Positions 25,305 to 33,760 are shown, numbered from the stretch's first letter. The stretch is 64,000 nt of DNA from Aromatoleum aromaticum EbN1 (GCF_000025965.1 NC_006823.1:1-64000), one strand, 5' to 3'. Notes: generated by a model from the letters alone, not told the origin. A program made the numbers and translations.

Positions 25305-27320
25305 CTAAACGACCGCCACAGCTTTACGGCCGCCCTTCACCAGTTCGGTAACCTTGCGGATTGCCGCCCGCTCGGCCTCCTCGGGATCGAGCACATCCTC
25401 GACGATCTCAGCCTTTCCGGAAATTAGCTCACGGATGGCCTCATCGATCGTGCCCGCGAAGATCGGGATCTCGACCCGGACCAAGCGGGTCTGCCCCAAT
25501 CGGTTACAGCGGTCTTCGGCCTGTTCCAGCGTCGCCGGCGTCCAAGGCTGAGACGCGATGTAAACATGATTCGCCCGCCAAAGGTCGACCCCCTCTGCAA
25601 GAACGCCATACGACCCGACGATTCCTTTAACACTATCGTCTCGCTGAACACAATCCAGGAGTTCTTGCCGTTTTGCGTCAGACAGAATATCGCCGGTTAG
25701 CACAACGAAACGCCCCTTACCCAAGCCCGTGAGGTACTCAGCGTGCGCGTAGGCGTCTTCGGTGTAGTTGACGAAAACGACCATTTTTTCATCCTTTGCC
25801 ACCTCCTTCTTCAGGTACTTGCCCGCTTCCTTGATGCAGGCTTCCTGAAGGAATCGGCGAGTGCTGTGCAGAACCCCGAAGGTCGATGTGCCACTGTTGA
25901 GCGCCTCCTGGTAAGCCTGCGCCATCTTCTTGGGCATCGGAATCGAGCGGTAATTGCGCTCCTTGCCCGGCACCTTGCCCCTCAGCACCTGGTGCTTGCT
26001 GCGACGGATCATCCAGTTGCCGGTGATCGCCTCATTGAGCGCAGCCCTGAACTCTCTCGACCCCGCAAAACGACTCACGAAATCGGGTAGCTCCATCGAT
26101 CCGAGAGGATGCCCTGTGATCTTCAGCAGCGCATACATCTCGGACTCACGATTGAGAATCGGCGTTGCCGTCAGGAGATACCGCACAGGAATTGTCGAAG
26201 CGAGCGCATAGACTGCTTGCGTCCTCAAGGCGCTTTCAGTCTTGAGTTTATGGGCCTCGTCGACGATCAGCGCGCAGGCCTGCTCGCCCAAAATCTGCCA
26301 TTTGCCTGCCTGCTCATAGTTCAGGAGCACCCATTCCGCCTCGGGTGCAACGTCCACGCCCTCGAGCACCTGGACCTTCTCTTCCGGGTAGATTGCCAAA
26401 ATCTCACGCTCCCACTTGTAGCGGACCGACTTCGGAACGACCAGGATTACCAGTTTGCGCTCATGCTTGAGTTTGACCGCATACGCAGCGAGGATCGCTT
26501 GTCGCGTCTTGCCCACGCCCATGTCATCTGCGTTAAGGGCACCCGTTCGCGTGGCCATGAAAACGGCCCCGGTCACCTGATAGTCGTGCGCGGCCCCCTT
26601 AGGAATGCAAGCCAACACATCGGCCTCGGTGAGTCCCGTTTCCGCGACCCTTTCGATTGTTGGCACAACGATGCCGTGATCGCCTTCGCTTTCCGCGTCC
26701 TGACAGGCCGAGAGGTCGTGCTCGAACGTCGGGAACGGGATTGGTGTCGCACCAAGGCCCGACAGCAGGTGTACGTCCTGAAGGGTGAAGGAGCCCGGAT
26801 GGACCAGAATGTTTTGCTCGTCATAACCCGCCTCGCGCTCGAGCGTCGTCACCAACATCGGTAACGATGTGTCGCGAAGATGCCATCCGCCTGCTTCCTT
26901 TAGCCATCGGCCGCCCATCTCTTTGAATGTCTTGACCGCAATCGCGTGGAATTTTGATCCAATCACGACGAACTCCCGCTCTCCGATCGGGTATATCGTC
27001 TGCGTGATACCGTACCCAAATGCCCCCGGATTGATCTCCGCCTCAGCCAACGCCTCCAAAAATTCCTGGCGCACGCTTGCATAAGCCATGCTAACCGCCC
27101 GAGCGATGGTGGAGATGAGTACTTCGAACGGCTGCGCGTTATCCATGATCGAGCGATGGAAACGCCAGTATCGTCGATACGGGTGATTAGCATCGTGCAC
27201 ATAGAACGGACGGACTTCCCCCCGCTTGATTGCGGCGGCGATCTGGCCGTCGTGGTAGTGGAACAGCAGCCCGTACTCAGCCCCGTCGAACACCGCTCTC
27301 TGCAACACTTGCCAAGCCAT
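25305..27320 (-). CDS. SNF2-family helicase-like ATPase
   Basis: The 671-residue protein has an unrecognised 240-residue N-terminal region, then DDMGVGKT (265-272), VDEAHKLK (353-360), LLTATPILNR and the C-terminal QAEDRCNRLGQ motif of SNF2 enzymes. The start has GGGAG nine bases upstream. Such proteins translocate on duplex DNA; on mobile elements they occur in recombination or defence settings. It is convergent with the RecG-like gene and lacks the repeated leader. Confidence 0.87.
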   Translation of the reverse strand: MAWQVLQRAVFDGAEYGLLFHYHDGQIAAAIKRGEVRPFYVHDANHPYRRYWRFHRSIMDNAQPFEVLISTIARAVSMAYASVRQEFLEALAEAEINPGAFGYGITQTIYPIGEREFVVIGSKFHAIAVKTFKEMGGRWLKEAGGWHLRDTSLPMLVTTLEREAGYDEQNILVHPGSFTLQDVHLLSGLGATPIPFPTFEHDLSACQDAESEGDHGIVVPTIERVAETGLTEADVLACIPKGAAHDYQVTGAVFMATRTGALNADDMGVGKTRQAILAAYAVKLKHERKLVILVVPKSVRYKWEREILAIYPEEKVQVLEGVDVAPEAEWVLLNYEQAGKWQILGEQACALIVDEAHKLKTESALRTQAVYALASTIPVRYLLTATPILNRESEMYALLKITGHPLGSMELPDFVSRFAGSREFRAALNEAITGNWMIRRSKHQVLRGKVPGKERNYRSIPMPKKMAQAYQEALNSGTSTFGVLHSTRRFLQEACIKEAGKYLKKEVAKDEKMVVFVNYTEDAYAHAEYLTGLGKGRFVVLTGDILSDAKRQELLDCVQRDDSVKGIVGSYGVLAEGVDLWRANHVYIASQPWTPATLEQAEDRCNRLGQTRLVRVEIPIFAGTIDEAIRELISGKAEIVEDVLDPEEAERAAIRKVTELVKGGRKAVAVV

Positions 27321-27383
27321 GCGCGATTTCTCCCTGCCCTGCCTGCATTACTCCCGAACAAACAGCATCTCGGGAGAGTTGAC

Positions 27384-27620
27384 GTGGATAAGATTCTTTT
27401 CAAGAAGTGGTTCGGGCTTGCCCGAATGTATTGGCGTGATGCACAAGGCTCTGGCCTACCTCATGTCTCTCAATTGCGGAGCTATCTGGCCGCATCCGAA
27501 CGACTCGGCGTACACCAGGGGATTGTCCAAGCACTGTTCGAAAACGGACTGGACGCAAGTCGTCAGCCGAACGCTCGCATGTTCGAGTTAGCCGACCTGC
27601 TCGACGCTGCACGTAGCTGA
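27384..27620 (+). CDS. Small hypothetical protein with GTG start
   Basis: The 78-residue protein would start at GTG 27384 (GTGGATAAGATT) with GGGAG upstream; an ATG start at 27435 is an alternative. The sequence LRSYLAASERLGVHQGIVQ looks helix-turn-helix-like but is too short to assign. It is divergent from the SNF2-like gene. Confidence 0.45.
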   Translation: MDKILFKKWFGLARMYWRDAQGSGLPHVSQLRSYLAASERLGVHQGIVQALFENGLDASRQPNARMFELADLLDAARS

Positions 27621-27753
27621 CCAATCCAAAGCCCGGTAGTCCTTCCAGGACACTGGGCTTCTCCGTCTCTGCGGCAAAATTGGACCGATTACCTCTTGAG
27701 CGTAGAATGATGTTGTGCAAGGTTCTCTTGCTTCCAACATGACGAGGCTCGCC

Positions 27754-27978
27754 ATGAGCACCATCCGCGGTTTCTCCAGTTCCCAAAGCGAATCTATCCT
27801 GCAAGGACTGCTGATTGAGGCCCGGCAGAAAGCCGATGAAAGGCCGCTCTGGGCTGCGTTTGCCAGCATCCTGGAAGATGATCTCGAGACTGCTGATGCC
27901 CTTCTCGATCAGTTCCGACCGAAACCTGAGCAAACATCCACCTTGAGTTCAAATGTTTTCCCCTTGCGTCGCAGGTAA
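27754..27978 (+). CDS. Small hypothetical protein
   Basis: The 74-residue protein starts at 27754 (MSTIRGFSSS) with GAGG six bases upstream. It is mainly helical and acidic. It overlaps the convergent 27949-28236 gene by 30 bp. Function unknown. Confidence 0.5.
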   Translation: MSTIRGFSSSQSESILQGLLIEARQKADERPLWAAFASILEDDLETADALLDQFRPKPEQTSTLSSNVFPLRRR

Positions 27979-28236
27979 CTTCGGTTCCGCGCGCAATTTG
28001 CTGTAATTCACCCATTTTTTTGCAAGCACATACTCGTTTTTCCGCAAAAAACCGCCAAGCAAGCGCGCATAAGCCAGTGTGTGCAGCATCGGCAGAAGCA
28101 GGTATCCAGTCGATCCAACTTCCGCCTGACGAGGCGCCACTTCAAGATCGATGTACTCGATGTCATTGAAGTCGTCGTCCGCGACCAGGGCAGCCTTCAA
28201 CTCCGGGCTCCAGTCGTACATCTTTCGCTTCTCCAT
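27949..28236 (-). CDS. Hypothetical protein
   Basis: The 95-residue protein starts at 28236 (MEKRKMYDWS) with AGGAAAG upstream. No domain recognised. It has no copy of the repeated leader. Confidence 0.6.
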   Translation of the reverse strand: MEKRKMYDWSPELKAALVADDDFNDIEYIDLEVAPRQAEVGSTGYLLLPMLHTLAYARLLGGFLRKNEYVLAKKWVNYSKLRAEPKLPATQGENI

Positions 28237-28336
28237 CGCTCTTTCCTCCAGCAAGAATTGACAAACAACCCGAAACGAGATATTCGCCTGAATAATACAA
28301 TGAGAATCTAAACAGATTCAAACAGGCTGTAGAAAG

Positions 28337-28376
28337 AAAAAACCCCCGAGACCTTGAAATTCAAGGAGTCGGGGGT
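28337..28376 (-). terminator. Rho-independent terminator
   Basis: ACCCCCGA/TCGGGGGT hairpin with a U-tract on the minus strand. It ends the 28390-28566 gene. Confidence 0.85.
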
Positions 28377-28389
28377 TGAGGTCAGTTTG

Positions 28390-28566
28390 TTAGGCGAACT
28401 TCCACCTATCAAACTCATGATGACGTTCCCGGTCAACCGAGGAACGCTTCAATGCAAGCAGCGCCTGGGTGGCCGCTGCTTGAAGCTCATCGTCACCTTG
28501 TTCGGTGGCGAAACGGAGCACGTCGCGCAAACGTGCCTCCTTCTGCTGAACTTCTACTTCAGACAT
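28390..28566 (-). CDS. Small hypothetical protein
   Basis: The 58-residue protein starts at 28566 (MSEVEVQQKE), nine bases after GGAG. It is highly charged and helical (ARLRDVLRFATEQGDDEL). It faintly resembles the 29358-29576 product in its ...ATEQGDDEL / AQETGDADL segment. Function unknown. Confidence 0.55.
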   Translation of the reverse strand: MSEVEVQQKEARLRDVLRFATEQGDDELQAAATQALLALKRSSVDRERHHEFDRWKFA

Positions 28567-28750
28567 GATCATGATCTCCACCGGTGTCACTCGGTAAAGG
28601 TGAGTTGCGAGGTAGTGACACACCCGAAGCGGCCAACTTCGGGCTACCAACGCAGCAAACCAACAAGTCTGCACCTCGGTCATGCAAGAAGCCGCGTAGG
28701 AAAAACCAAGAACCAGAACATCCATCAGCCCGCCCTGCTACCAAGCGCGT

Positions 28751-28809
28751 TTTACCATCCAGCAGCGGACATCTCTCCTTTGCAGTCTTAACCATAAGGA
28801 GAATTGACT
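28751..28809 (+). promoter_or_regulatory. Repeated promoter/RBS-hairpin element, copy 10 (plus strand)
   Basis: TTTAC, 13 nt, ACATC; CTCTCCTTTG, loop CAGTCTTAACCA, then TAAGGAGA. It is the only plus-strand copy and again lies directly before a start codon, so the element moves with the gene's orientation. Confidence 0.88.
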
Positions 28810-29019
28810 ATGTACACATCAAAGGAGAAGGTAATCCTCAAGCGCATCAAGGAGATGCTGGACAAGGTAGCCGCAGTCGTTGCTATGCTTGCCCTTGGGG
28901 CATTTGCGAAGAGCACCCCTGACGGCTTTGTATGGGGAGCAGTTGGGCTATTCGTAGCCGCTGCACTATGGGGGGTTGCGACCTGGGTCGCTTCCGAAGT
29001 AGAAAGTGAAGGTCGATAA
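28810..29019 (+). CDS. Small membrane protein
   Basis: The 69-residue protein (MYTSKEKVILKRIKEML) has two hydrophobic segments around residues 20-35 and 43-60. It is the only plus-strand gene with the repeated leader. It is followed by two tiny membrane ORFs and could be holin-like, but that is speculation. Confidence 0.7.
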   Translation: MYTSKEKVILKRIKEMLDKVAAVVAMLALGAFAKSTPDGFVWGAVGLFVAAALWGVATWVASEVESEGR

Positions 29020-29040
29020 GTCGGCCAAAGGACAAAGTAA

Positions 29041-29145
29041 ATGGACCTACTGCCTGCACTTCAAGCTGCCATTGTGGTTGCTTGTGTTGCAGCGGCAAGT
29101 TCTATCGCCGTTGTTCTGAAAATTAAGTCCTCTCATCGGGACTGA
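29041..29145 (+). CDS. Tiny membrane peptide
   Basis: The 34-residue ORF starts MDLLPALQAAIVV and consists of one hydrophobic helix with a basic C-terminus (KIKSSHRD). It lies 21 bp after the preceding gene and just before a terminator (29151-29184), which supports it as the last gene of the unit. Confidence 0.5.
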   Translation: MDLLPALQAAIVVACVAAASSIAVVLKIKSSHRD

Positions 29146-29150
29146 CACCA

Positions 29151-29184
29151 GCCCTTCATTTCTTACCGAATTGAAGGGTTTTTT
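29151..29184 (+). terminator. Rho-independent terminator
   Basis: CCCTTCA/TGAAGGG hairpin followed by six T. It ends the plus-strand membrane-protein unit. Confidence 0.85.
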
Positions 29185-29198
29185 ATTGCGTTAAAATC

Positions 29199-29318
29199 AT
29201 GAACCCTATCCCACCGCTCATTGCTGCAATAATCGTTGGCTTTATCATCGCAGTTGGCGCTTCAATTTTTTTTCTCTTCAGGCGGAAAAAAAGTGCAAAA
29301 AAAACCCGCACTCAATGA
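29199..29318 (+). CDS. Tiny membrane peptide
   Basis: The 39-residue ORF starts MNPIPPLIAAIIVG, with one transmembrane helix and a strongly basic tail (RRKKSAKKTRTQ). No clear RBS precedes it and it follows a terminator, so it is less certain. Confidence 0.35.
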   Translation: MNPIPPLIAAIIVGFIIAVGASIFFLFRRKKSAKKTRTQ

Positions 29319-29325
29319 GTACGGG
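29297..29325 (-). terminator. Rho-independent terminator
   Basis: CCCGTACTC/GAGTGCGGG hairpin with an eight-U tract on the minus strand. It ends the 29358-29576 gene. Confidence 0.75.
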
Positions 29326-29357
29326 CAAAGGCGGAACGGGCGAAATAGACGAAATAA

Positions 29358-29576
29358 TTACATTGCGGCACTGCTTTTCCGTGACTGAATGGCTAGCTTG
29401 ATATTAGCCAGGGCGATTTGGAGGCGCTGAACAAGATCAGCGTCACCCGTTTCTTGGGCGAGACTGGCAAGGTCAGCAAGCAGAAACCGTTTTTTGAAGA
29501 GCGAATTAAGATCGTTTTCCATTTTTAGATACTCCTGAAGATCCTTTTGATAGTGCTGAGATGCGGTGGAGGACAT
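29358..29576 (-). CDS. Small helical protein
   Basis: The 72-residue protein starts MSSTASQHYQKDLQEYL and is all-helical, probably coiled coil. The RBS and start codon lie inside a large inverted repeat (29571-29621). Function unknown. Confidence 0.6.
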   Translation of the reverse strand: MSSTASQHYQKDLQEYLKMENDLNSLFKKRFLLADLASLAQETGDADLVQRLQIALANIKLAIQSRKSSAAM

Positions 29577-29621
29577 AGTAAATGTCCTTCCTCCAGGGTT
29601 GCTGAAGGAAGGACTATGTCC
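29571..29621 (-). promoter_or_regulatory. Divergent leader hairpin covering RBS and start codon
   Basis: GGACATAGT pairs with ACTATGTCC, enclosing CCTTCCTTCAG paired with CTGGAGGAAGG around CAACC. Both RBS and ATG are in the stem. The CAG and AACC echo the repeated leader loop, but the upstream promoter boxes are absent. Confidence 0.65.
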
Positions 29622-29648
29622 AACCAGATAGGTGGCTAATGAATTTCT

Positions 29649-30011
29649 TCACGCTGCGATACGCAAGCTTTTTCCACAAATCTGGCTTTTAACCACCCCC
29701 TTAGTAGGTAATTTCAATACATTCTGACGATAGTGCTTGCCTGCAACTTGAATGGACGGGCGCTGTGCAAGCTTGCGGCGAACAACAACAGGGTCAGCGC
29801 CGAGCAAGTCGCAAACGAAAGCAAAAGACCCTCTTGATCGATCTTTTAGGCTCGTATAGAAAATCCATTCAATCGCTTCCAGCCCTTCCTGAATAAGAGG
29901 GGTGGATTTGGCAGTGAAGCCGCGCGCCAGGTGATCGCCACAACGCTCAGCATCGGCGATCGAAACACTCAGGAGTTCGATCCAGAGTGCAGCAAAACTA
30001 CGTTCGTTCAT
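29649..30011 (-). CDS. Hypothetical protein
   Basis: The 120-residue protein starts at 30011 (MNERSFAALW) behind a complete leader. The longer frame up to 30251 runs through a terminator and the leader and is rejected. The C-terminus is basic. Function unknown. Confidence 0.65.
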   Translation of the reverse strand: MNERSFAALWIELLSVSIADAERCGDHLARGFTAKSTPLIQEGLEAIEWIFYTSLKDRSRGSFAFVCDLLGADPVVVRRKLAQRPSIQVAGKHYRQNVLKLPTKGVVKSQICGKSLRIAA

Positions 30012-30068
30012 GATCCTCTCCTTGCTAGTGGGTCTGCAGAGAGGTAATGCGTAGATGGAAATAGTAAA
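30012..30068 (-). promoter_or_regulatory. Repeated promoter/RBS-hairpin element, copy 11
   Basis: TTTAC, 13 nt, GCATT; arm CCTCTCTG, loop CAGACCCACTAG, arm CAAGGAGAGG. It drives the gene at 30011. Confidence 0.87.
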
Positions 30069-30103
30069 AAAAAAAGGCCGCCTCGGAAGAGAGGCGGCCT
30101 TTC
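30065..30103 (-). terminator. Rho-independent terminator
   Basis: AAAGGCCGCCTC/GAGGCGGCCTTT perfect stem with a long U-tract on the minus strand. It ends the 30106-31496 operon. Confidence 0.92.
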
Positions 30104-30105
30104 GA

Positions 30106-30534
30106 TTAGAACCAGGAGTCCGATGTGTCGCTGACAATCGGTCCTTCAAACGCACGAGGCTGCTGCCTCCTCGAAGACACCTGTTCAAGAACGAGCTCGC
30201 ATCGGTATCCCTGCCTCTTTCTGAACGTACGAAGCACGTCAGCGTGCTCAAGGTCGATGGTGACAGCCCCCCCGTGTGAAGACTGATGCATCCGCTTCAT
30301 GGCTTTCGAAAGCGCCTGAATAGAGACCAGGTCCACGTCATGAAGCACGCCAAGATCAAGATAGCCATTGCTGAGTTTGTCCTGGATCGTTTTCCAGAGG
30401 TCTGAATCAACCGACTTCTGGATCAGTGTGTTGCCAATAGACCCAAAAACAACCACATCCCCACGAACGCCCGCAGCCCAAATTTTCGGAAGCCGCTTGC
30501 CTTCGTTCGGGTGAAACAGCACATGAAACTCCAT
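30106..30534 (-). CDS. Hypothetical protein ending SDSWF
   Basis: The 142-residue protein starts at 30534 (MEFHVLFHPN) with GGGAGG five bases upstream, 12 bp after the DUF3150-like stop. A central stretch (LDLGVLHDVDLVSI) alternates hydrophobic residues. The C-terminus, SDTSDSWF, resembles that of its operon partner (EDVDSWF) and two other proteins. Function unknown. Confidence 0.68.
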   Translation of the reverse strand: MEFHVLFHPNEGKRLPKIWAAGVRGDVVVFGSIGNTLIQKSVDSDLWKTIQDKLSNGYLDLGVLHDVDLVSIQALSKAMKRMHQSSHGGAVTIDLEHADVLRTFRKRQGYRCELVLEQVSSRRQQPRAFEGPIVSDTSDSWF

Positions 30535-30545
30535 GCCGGCCTCCC

Positions 30546-31496
30546 CTAGAACCAAGAGTCAACGTCTTCCTCTTCATCAACGGGCCCTCGCTCCGGCATG
30601 TCCACTGCGCTTGCCATCTCTGCTATGGACACGACTACAGCCTCGGTAGGCGTAGGCGCTTCGGTGCCCTGATGCGCCTCATCCTGCTCAGGCAGGAGGT
30701 CGGTTGCCTTGACGAACAAATCTTCGCCAAGGTTTTCGCCTTCAGCCAGAAGTCGCGCGGGGTCTTGGAGGAATGCGATCACCACCCCGATGTTCAGGGC
30801 TTCCTCACCCCGATAAGGCCCGTCAGGAGGCAGTCGGCTTAACAAGCCGTCGACCAACCCTGGAACAGCAGCCAAGGACGGATGAAGAAAGCCAAACGAC
30901 CCCGCTTTCTTCGCAACCCGCCGAATCACATTGAGGGTGTCTCGAGTGTAGCGATGACCACTCCCTAGTGAATCCCTGAGGTCTTGGGCCATCTCGGAAG
31001 CAACCTGCCCGGGTAGAGAGTCGAGCTCGCGCTCGAGCCCGGTTTCCCGAATCTCCTCCGGTAGCTGATAGAGCACGCATGACGCACGCAGAACTTCACG
31101 CACGGCAGTGTCAGCAGGCGCAGCGCCGCGGATGTCTTCCGCATCCAATGGGTGCGCGATGCATTGCGCGTCCACCAGATCCCGGTACTCTGCGCAAAAA
31201 TCCACCGCAGCGTCCTCGTACTGCTGGACCAGTCGCTTGAACTCTTCATCGGCCGCATCTGCACGATCAAGAGGGACCAGCCAAGCGCCCAACGCCTCAA
31301 GCTTGGTTCCGTACTTCCTGGCGCAGGTGAACATCTCGCGCTTGAGCCGCTGAAACGGGTTCAGCTTCTTCGGGTTGAACAGAACAACCCCCTTCTTCTC
31401 TACCTTAGCCCCCTCGCGGAGGGTTGAGATTTCCCGGACAGCGGAGAGCTGCCTGGCGCTGTAGTTGAGCAAAACGCAACTTTTCAGGACTTCCAT
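30546..31496 (-). CDS. DUF3150-like protein ending DSWF
   Basis: The 316-residue protein starts at 31496 (MEVLKSCVLLNYSARQ). Features that fit DUF3150: LKSCVLLNYS, NPFQRLKREMFTCARKYGT and the following LGAWLVP segment. DUF3150 proteins often accompany MoxR/CobS-like ATPases and VWA proteins, both present 15 kb away (45141, 46771). The acidic tail ends EEEDVDSWF. Confidence 0.75.
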   Translation of the reverse strand: MEVLKSCVLLNYSARQLSAVREISTLREGAKVEKKGVVLFNPKKLNPFQRLKREMFTCARKYGTKLEALGAWLVPLDRADAADEEFKRLVQQYEDAAVDFCAEYRDLVDAQCIAHPLDAEDIRGAAPADTAVREVLRASCVLYQLPEEIRETGLERELDSLPGQVASEMAQDLRDSLGSGHRYTRDTLNVIRRVAKKAGSFGFLHPSLAAVPGLVDGLLSRLPPDGPYRGEEALNIGVVIAFLQDPARLLAEGENLGEDLFVKATDLLPEQDEAHQGTEAPTPTEAVVVSIAEMASAVDMPERGPVDEEEDVDSWF

Positions 31497-31553
31497 GATG
31501 ATTTCTCCTTGATTGAGACTGCGCAGAGGTAATGCGCCAAGGAGAGGCATAAA
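31497..31553 (-). promoter_or_regulatory. Repeated promoter/RBS-hairpin element, copy 12
   Basis: TTTAT, 13 nt, GCATT; loop CAGTCTCAAT followed by CAAGGAG. An upstream CTCCTTGG can pair with CAAGGAG. It drives the DUF3150-like operon. Confidence 0.82.
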
Positions 31554-31589
31554 AAAACCGGCACGCCTCCGAAGAAGACGTACCGGTTT
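31551..31589 (-). terminator. Rho-independent terminator
   Basis: AAACCGG/CCGGTTT hairpin with a seven-U tract on the minus strand. It ends the DndC-like gene. Confidence 0.88.
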
Positions 31590-31597
31590 GGGTGGGG

Positions 31598-33397
31598 TCA
31601 GAAGAGCGAGCTCTGCAACTGTTTTACACGCTCATCCTCCTTGCTCTCACGAAGCTGAGAAAGCCTGGAATCGGACAGAAAAGCTTCCTGAACAGGCTCG
31701 GAGACTTGATCCCATGCGGCCGACGCCTCGAGCAACTGCGTGACATCGACGAACGGGCCGCTGATACCCCTAAGCCGCTTGTAGGCCGTTCGGCGCAGCG
31801 CCTTATCGTGGTTGAGAACCTGGCGCGCAGAGAGCTTTACCAAACCGTACTGGAGGTACCACCGATAGGCGATCCCACGCGTGTCTGTCTGCCTGCTCCG
31901 GTATCGCTCAACTATGTCTTCCGCCTCGAAGTAGAAGAACATGGCAAGAGACTCAGGATCGATGAAAAAACCGTCCTCTGATACGAGGTCGCCCCAGGAG
32001 CTAACTGCATCCTTCTTGCCGTACGCCTTCACTGGCAAACAGTCCTCGAGCATTGCAGCCACGAACGGCTCACGTATGCCGGCCCAGTGGTCACCGCAGG
32101 CCTCTGCCCAGTCCTCCCCAACTTCAAGAAAATGCGGCTGAGGTCTGTCGGCGGACAAGACTTCTACCGCCTCTGGTACAGGAAAGCGCCGCCCTCCGTG
32201 CCAGATATCCAGATAGTCAGCGATCGCAGCAAAGCCGTCGAAATGACCATCGCGGCTCCAGAGCAAGTCAACGCAAACCGCCGCATCCGGCGGGATCAAG
32301 CGGAACCGCGGCTCAATCCCCTGCGCCTGCGCTGCCTCAGCCTCCTCAACATCGAGCGTCACGGCATACCGATAGATCCGTCGCATCTCTTCTGGACTGA
32401 ACACGTCAGGTCGTATCGCGATGTGACTTTTGCGTATCGTCCTGCCAACCCAAAGACGGCGCCCCATGTCATGCTGGATCGCCATCAGATAGTTGCGAAG
32501 CCTGCCCAGGCCACGCATGAAGGCATAGTCCGGATCGCTGCTGAGCAGGTTATCCATGCTACTGTCGTTCTGGACAACCGTGCACAGCGCGCATCCGAAA
32601 CGCGCTCCGCAATTCTTCCCCTTCTTGTCACCCTCCATGATGGAATCGTTTACGACGGCGCAGGACGTGGGCCCGGCATCTCGATAGGCTGTTAGCACTT
32701 CCTGAGCGTCGGTATAGGACTCAATGATTCCCGCCCCGCACAGTCCGAGCAGCTCAAAGACAGCATCCGTATCCCAATCAGCGATCGGCGACAGAACCAG
32801 CTCTCCGTCCTTGTTTCTGACCGGAGTCACAGATGAGTCGCCTCGTTTGAGCATCCTCGCTCCCCTTCTGGCGGATTCTGACCTTCTGGTGCCTGTGCAG
32901 ACGACAACTTCCTTTTCATCTCCAAGCTCCTCGAAGATAGCGAGCCTGAGTTTGCGACTTGGCTCACACTTCCACGCGACACTGCAATCCGCATTCAGTC
33001 CCGGATAGGAAGGAAGTGCTCGCCCTCCGCAGATCCGCGGCCCCCAACTATCCAGCAACTCTGGCTGCGCCACATGCACCTGAACATCCAGCCCCTGACG
33101 AGCCGCATAGGCTTCGATCTTCCTCATCTCACACCGCGCTAACTCAGCGATAAGCGGGTTCTCGACGCCCGTATTGGAATGGCAGACCGCAATTCGTGGA
33201 TTGCGCCCCTCCTGCTTTGCTTGAATCCCCGCCATGAACGTCAGCATCATCAGCGCCGATGAGTCCTTCCCGCTCGAGAACGCGACAAGTACGGGATGAC
33301 CATGATCGAAAAGCTGCTTGATGGAGGCGATCGACCCCGCCATCAATTCATCCAGGGATGCCTCCTTACGTACAACTTGTGCTGTAAACAGATCCAT
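31598..33397 (-). CDS. DndC-like PAPS-reductase-family sulfurtransferase
   Basis: The 599-residue protein starts at 33397 (MDLFTAQVVR). FSSGKDSSAL (40-49) is the PP-loop of the PAPS reductase/ATP-pyrophosphatase fold. Cys residues at 263, 269 and 272 (KNCGARFGCALCTVV) resemble the DndC Fe-S site. In Dnd systems DndC with DndA/IscS, DndD and DndE puts sulfur into DNA; none of those partners is in the window, so the substrate is unknown. It has its own leader element and terminator and ends QSSLF. Confidence 0.83.
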   Translation of the reverse strand: MDLFTAQVVRKEASLDELMAGSIASIKQLFDHGHPVLVAFSSGKDSSALMMLTFMAGIQAKQEGRNPRIAVCHSNTGVENPLIAELARCEMRKIEAYAARQGLDVQVHVAQPELLDSWGPRICGGRALPSYPGLNADCSVAWKCEPSRKLRLAIFEELGDEKEVVVCTGTRRSESARRGARMLKRGDSSVTPVRNKDGELVLSPIADWDTDAVFELLGLCGAGIIESYTDAQEVLTAYRDAGPTSCAVVNDSIMEGDKKGKNCGARFGCALCTVVQNDSSMDNLLSSDPDYAFMRGLGRLRNYLMAIQHDMGRRLWVGRTIRKSHIAIRPDVFSPEEMRRIYRYAVTLDVEEAEAAQAQGIEPRFRLIPPDAAVCVDLLWSRDGHFDGFAAIADYLDIWHGGRRFPVPEAVEVLSADRPQPHFLEVGEDWAEACGDHWAGIREPFVAAMLEDCLPVKAYGKKDAVSSWGDLVSEDGFFIDPESLAMFFYFEAEDIVERYRSRQTDTRGIAYRWYLQYGLVKLSARQVLNHDKALRRTAYKRLRGISGPFVDVTQLLEASAAWDQVSEPVQEAFLSDSRLSQLRESKEDERVKQLQSSLF

Positions 33398-33456
33398 TTC
33401 CTTGCCTCCTGTGACGTTTAACTGCAAAGGAGGGATGCAGGACCGGTATTACGAAA
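33398..33456 (-). promoter_or_regulatory. Repeated promoter/RBS-hairpin element, copy 13
   Basis: TTTCG, 13 nt, GCATC; arm CCCTCCTTTG, loop CAGTTAAACGTCA, arm CAGGAGGC. It drives the DndC-like gene. Confidence 0.87.
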
Positions 33457-33474
33457 ACGAAAGCGTTTTTTGCG

Positions 33475-33505
33475 CAAAAAAATACCGCTTCTTGAGGAAG
33501 CGGTA
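33475..33505 (-). terminator. Rho-independent terminator
   Basis: TACCGCTTC/GAAGCGGTA hairpin with a U-tract on the minus strand. It ends the 33522-33707 gene. Confidence 0.9.
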
Positions 33506-33521
33506 CGTGATGTCTTGGCAT

Positions 33522-33707
33522 TTACTTCGAGAGCGGGGCTTTAATCTCCTGCCAAATGGCGTCGGCCCGGTCAAAGAGCTCTTCGACTTCGACCTCCGTG
33601 AGGTCCATCGACTGGCATAGTGCTTCGATGTCGATCTCTTGCGTAGCCATAATTTCTGAAATCAGTCGAGGAAATTGAATCGCATTATCCTTCCAGTTGC
33701 TTCTCAT
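33522..33707 (-). CDS. Small acidic hypothetical protein
   Basis: The 61-residue protein starts MRSNWKDNAI with CAAGGAG well placed. It is acidic in its second half (LTEVEVEELFDRADAIW). It directly follows the terminator of the ThiF-like gene and has no promoter element of its own, so read-through probably feeds it. Confidence 0.6.
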   Translation of the reverse strand: MRSNWKDNAIQFPRLISEIMATQEIDIEALCQSMDLTEVEVEELFDRADAIWQEIKAPLSK

Positions 33708-33721
33708 CTCTTTTCTCCTTG

Positions 33722-33760
33722 AAAAAAGCCGCCCTCTCCTGCGTTGATGGAGAGAGCGAC
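33722..33760 (-). terminator. Rho-independent terminator (probably leaky)
   Basis: CTCTCTCC/GGAGAGGG hairpin plus a six-U tract on the minus strand, ten bases before the next RBS. Read-through would serve the 33707 gene. Confidence 0.75.
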
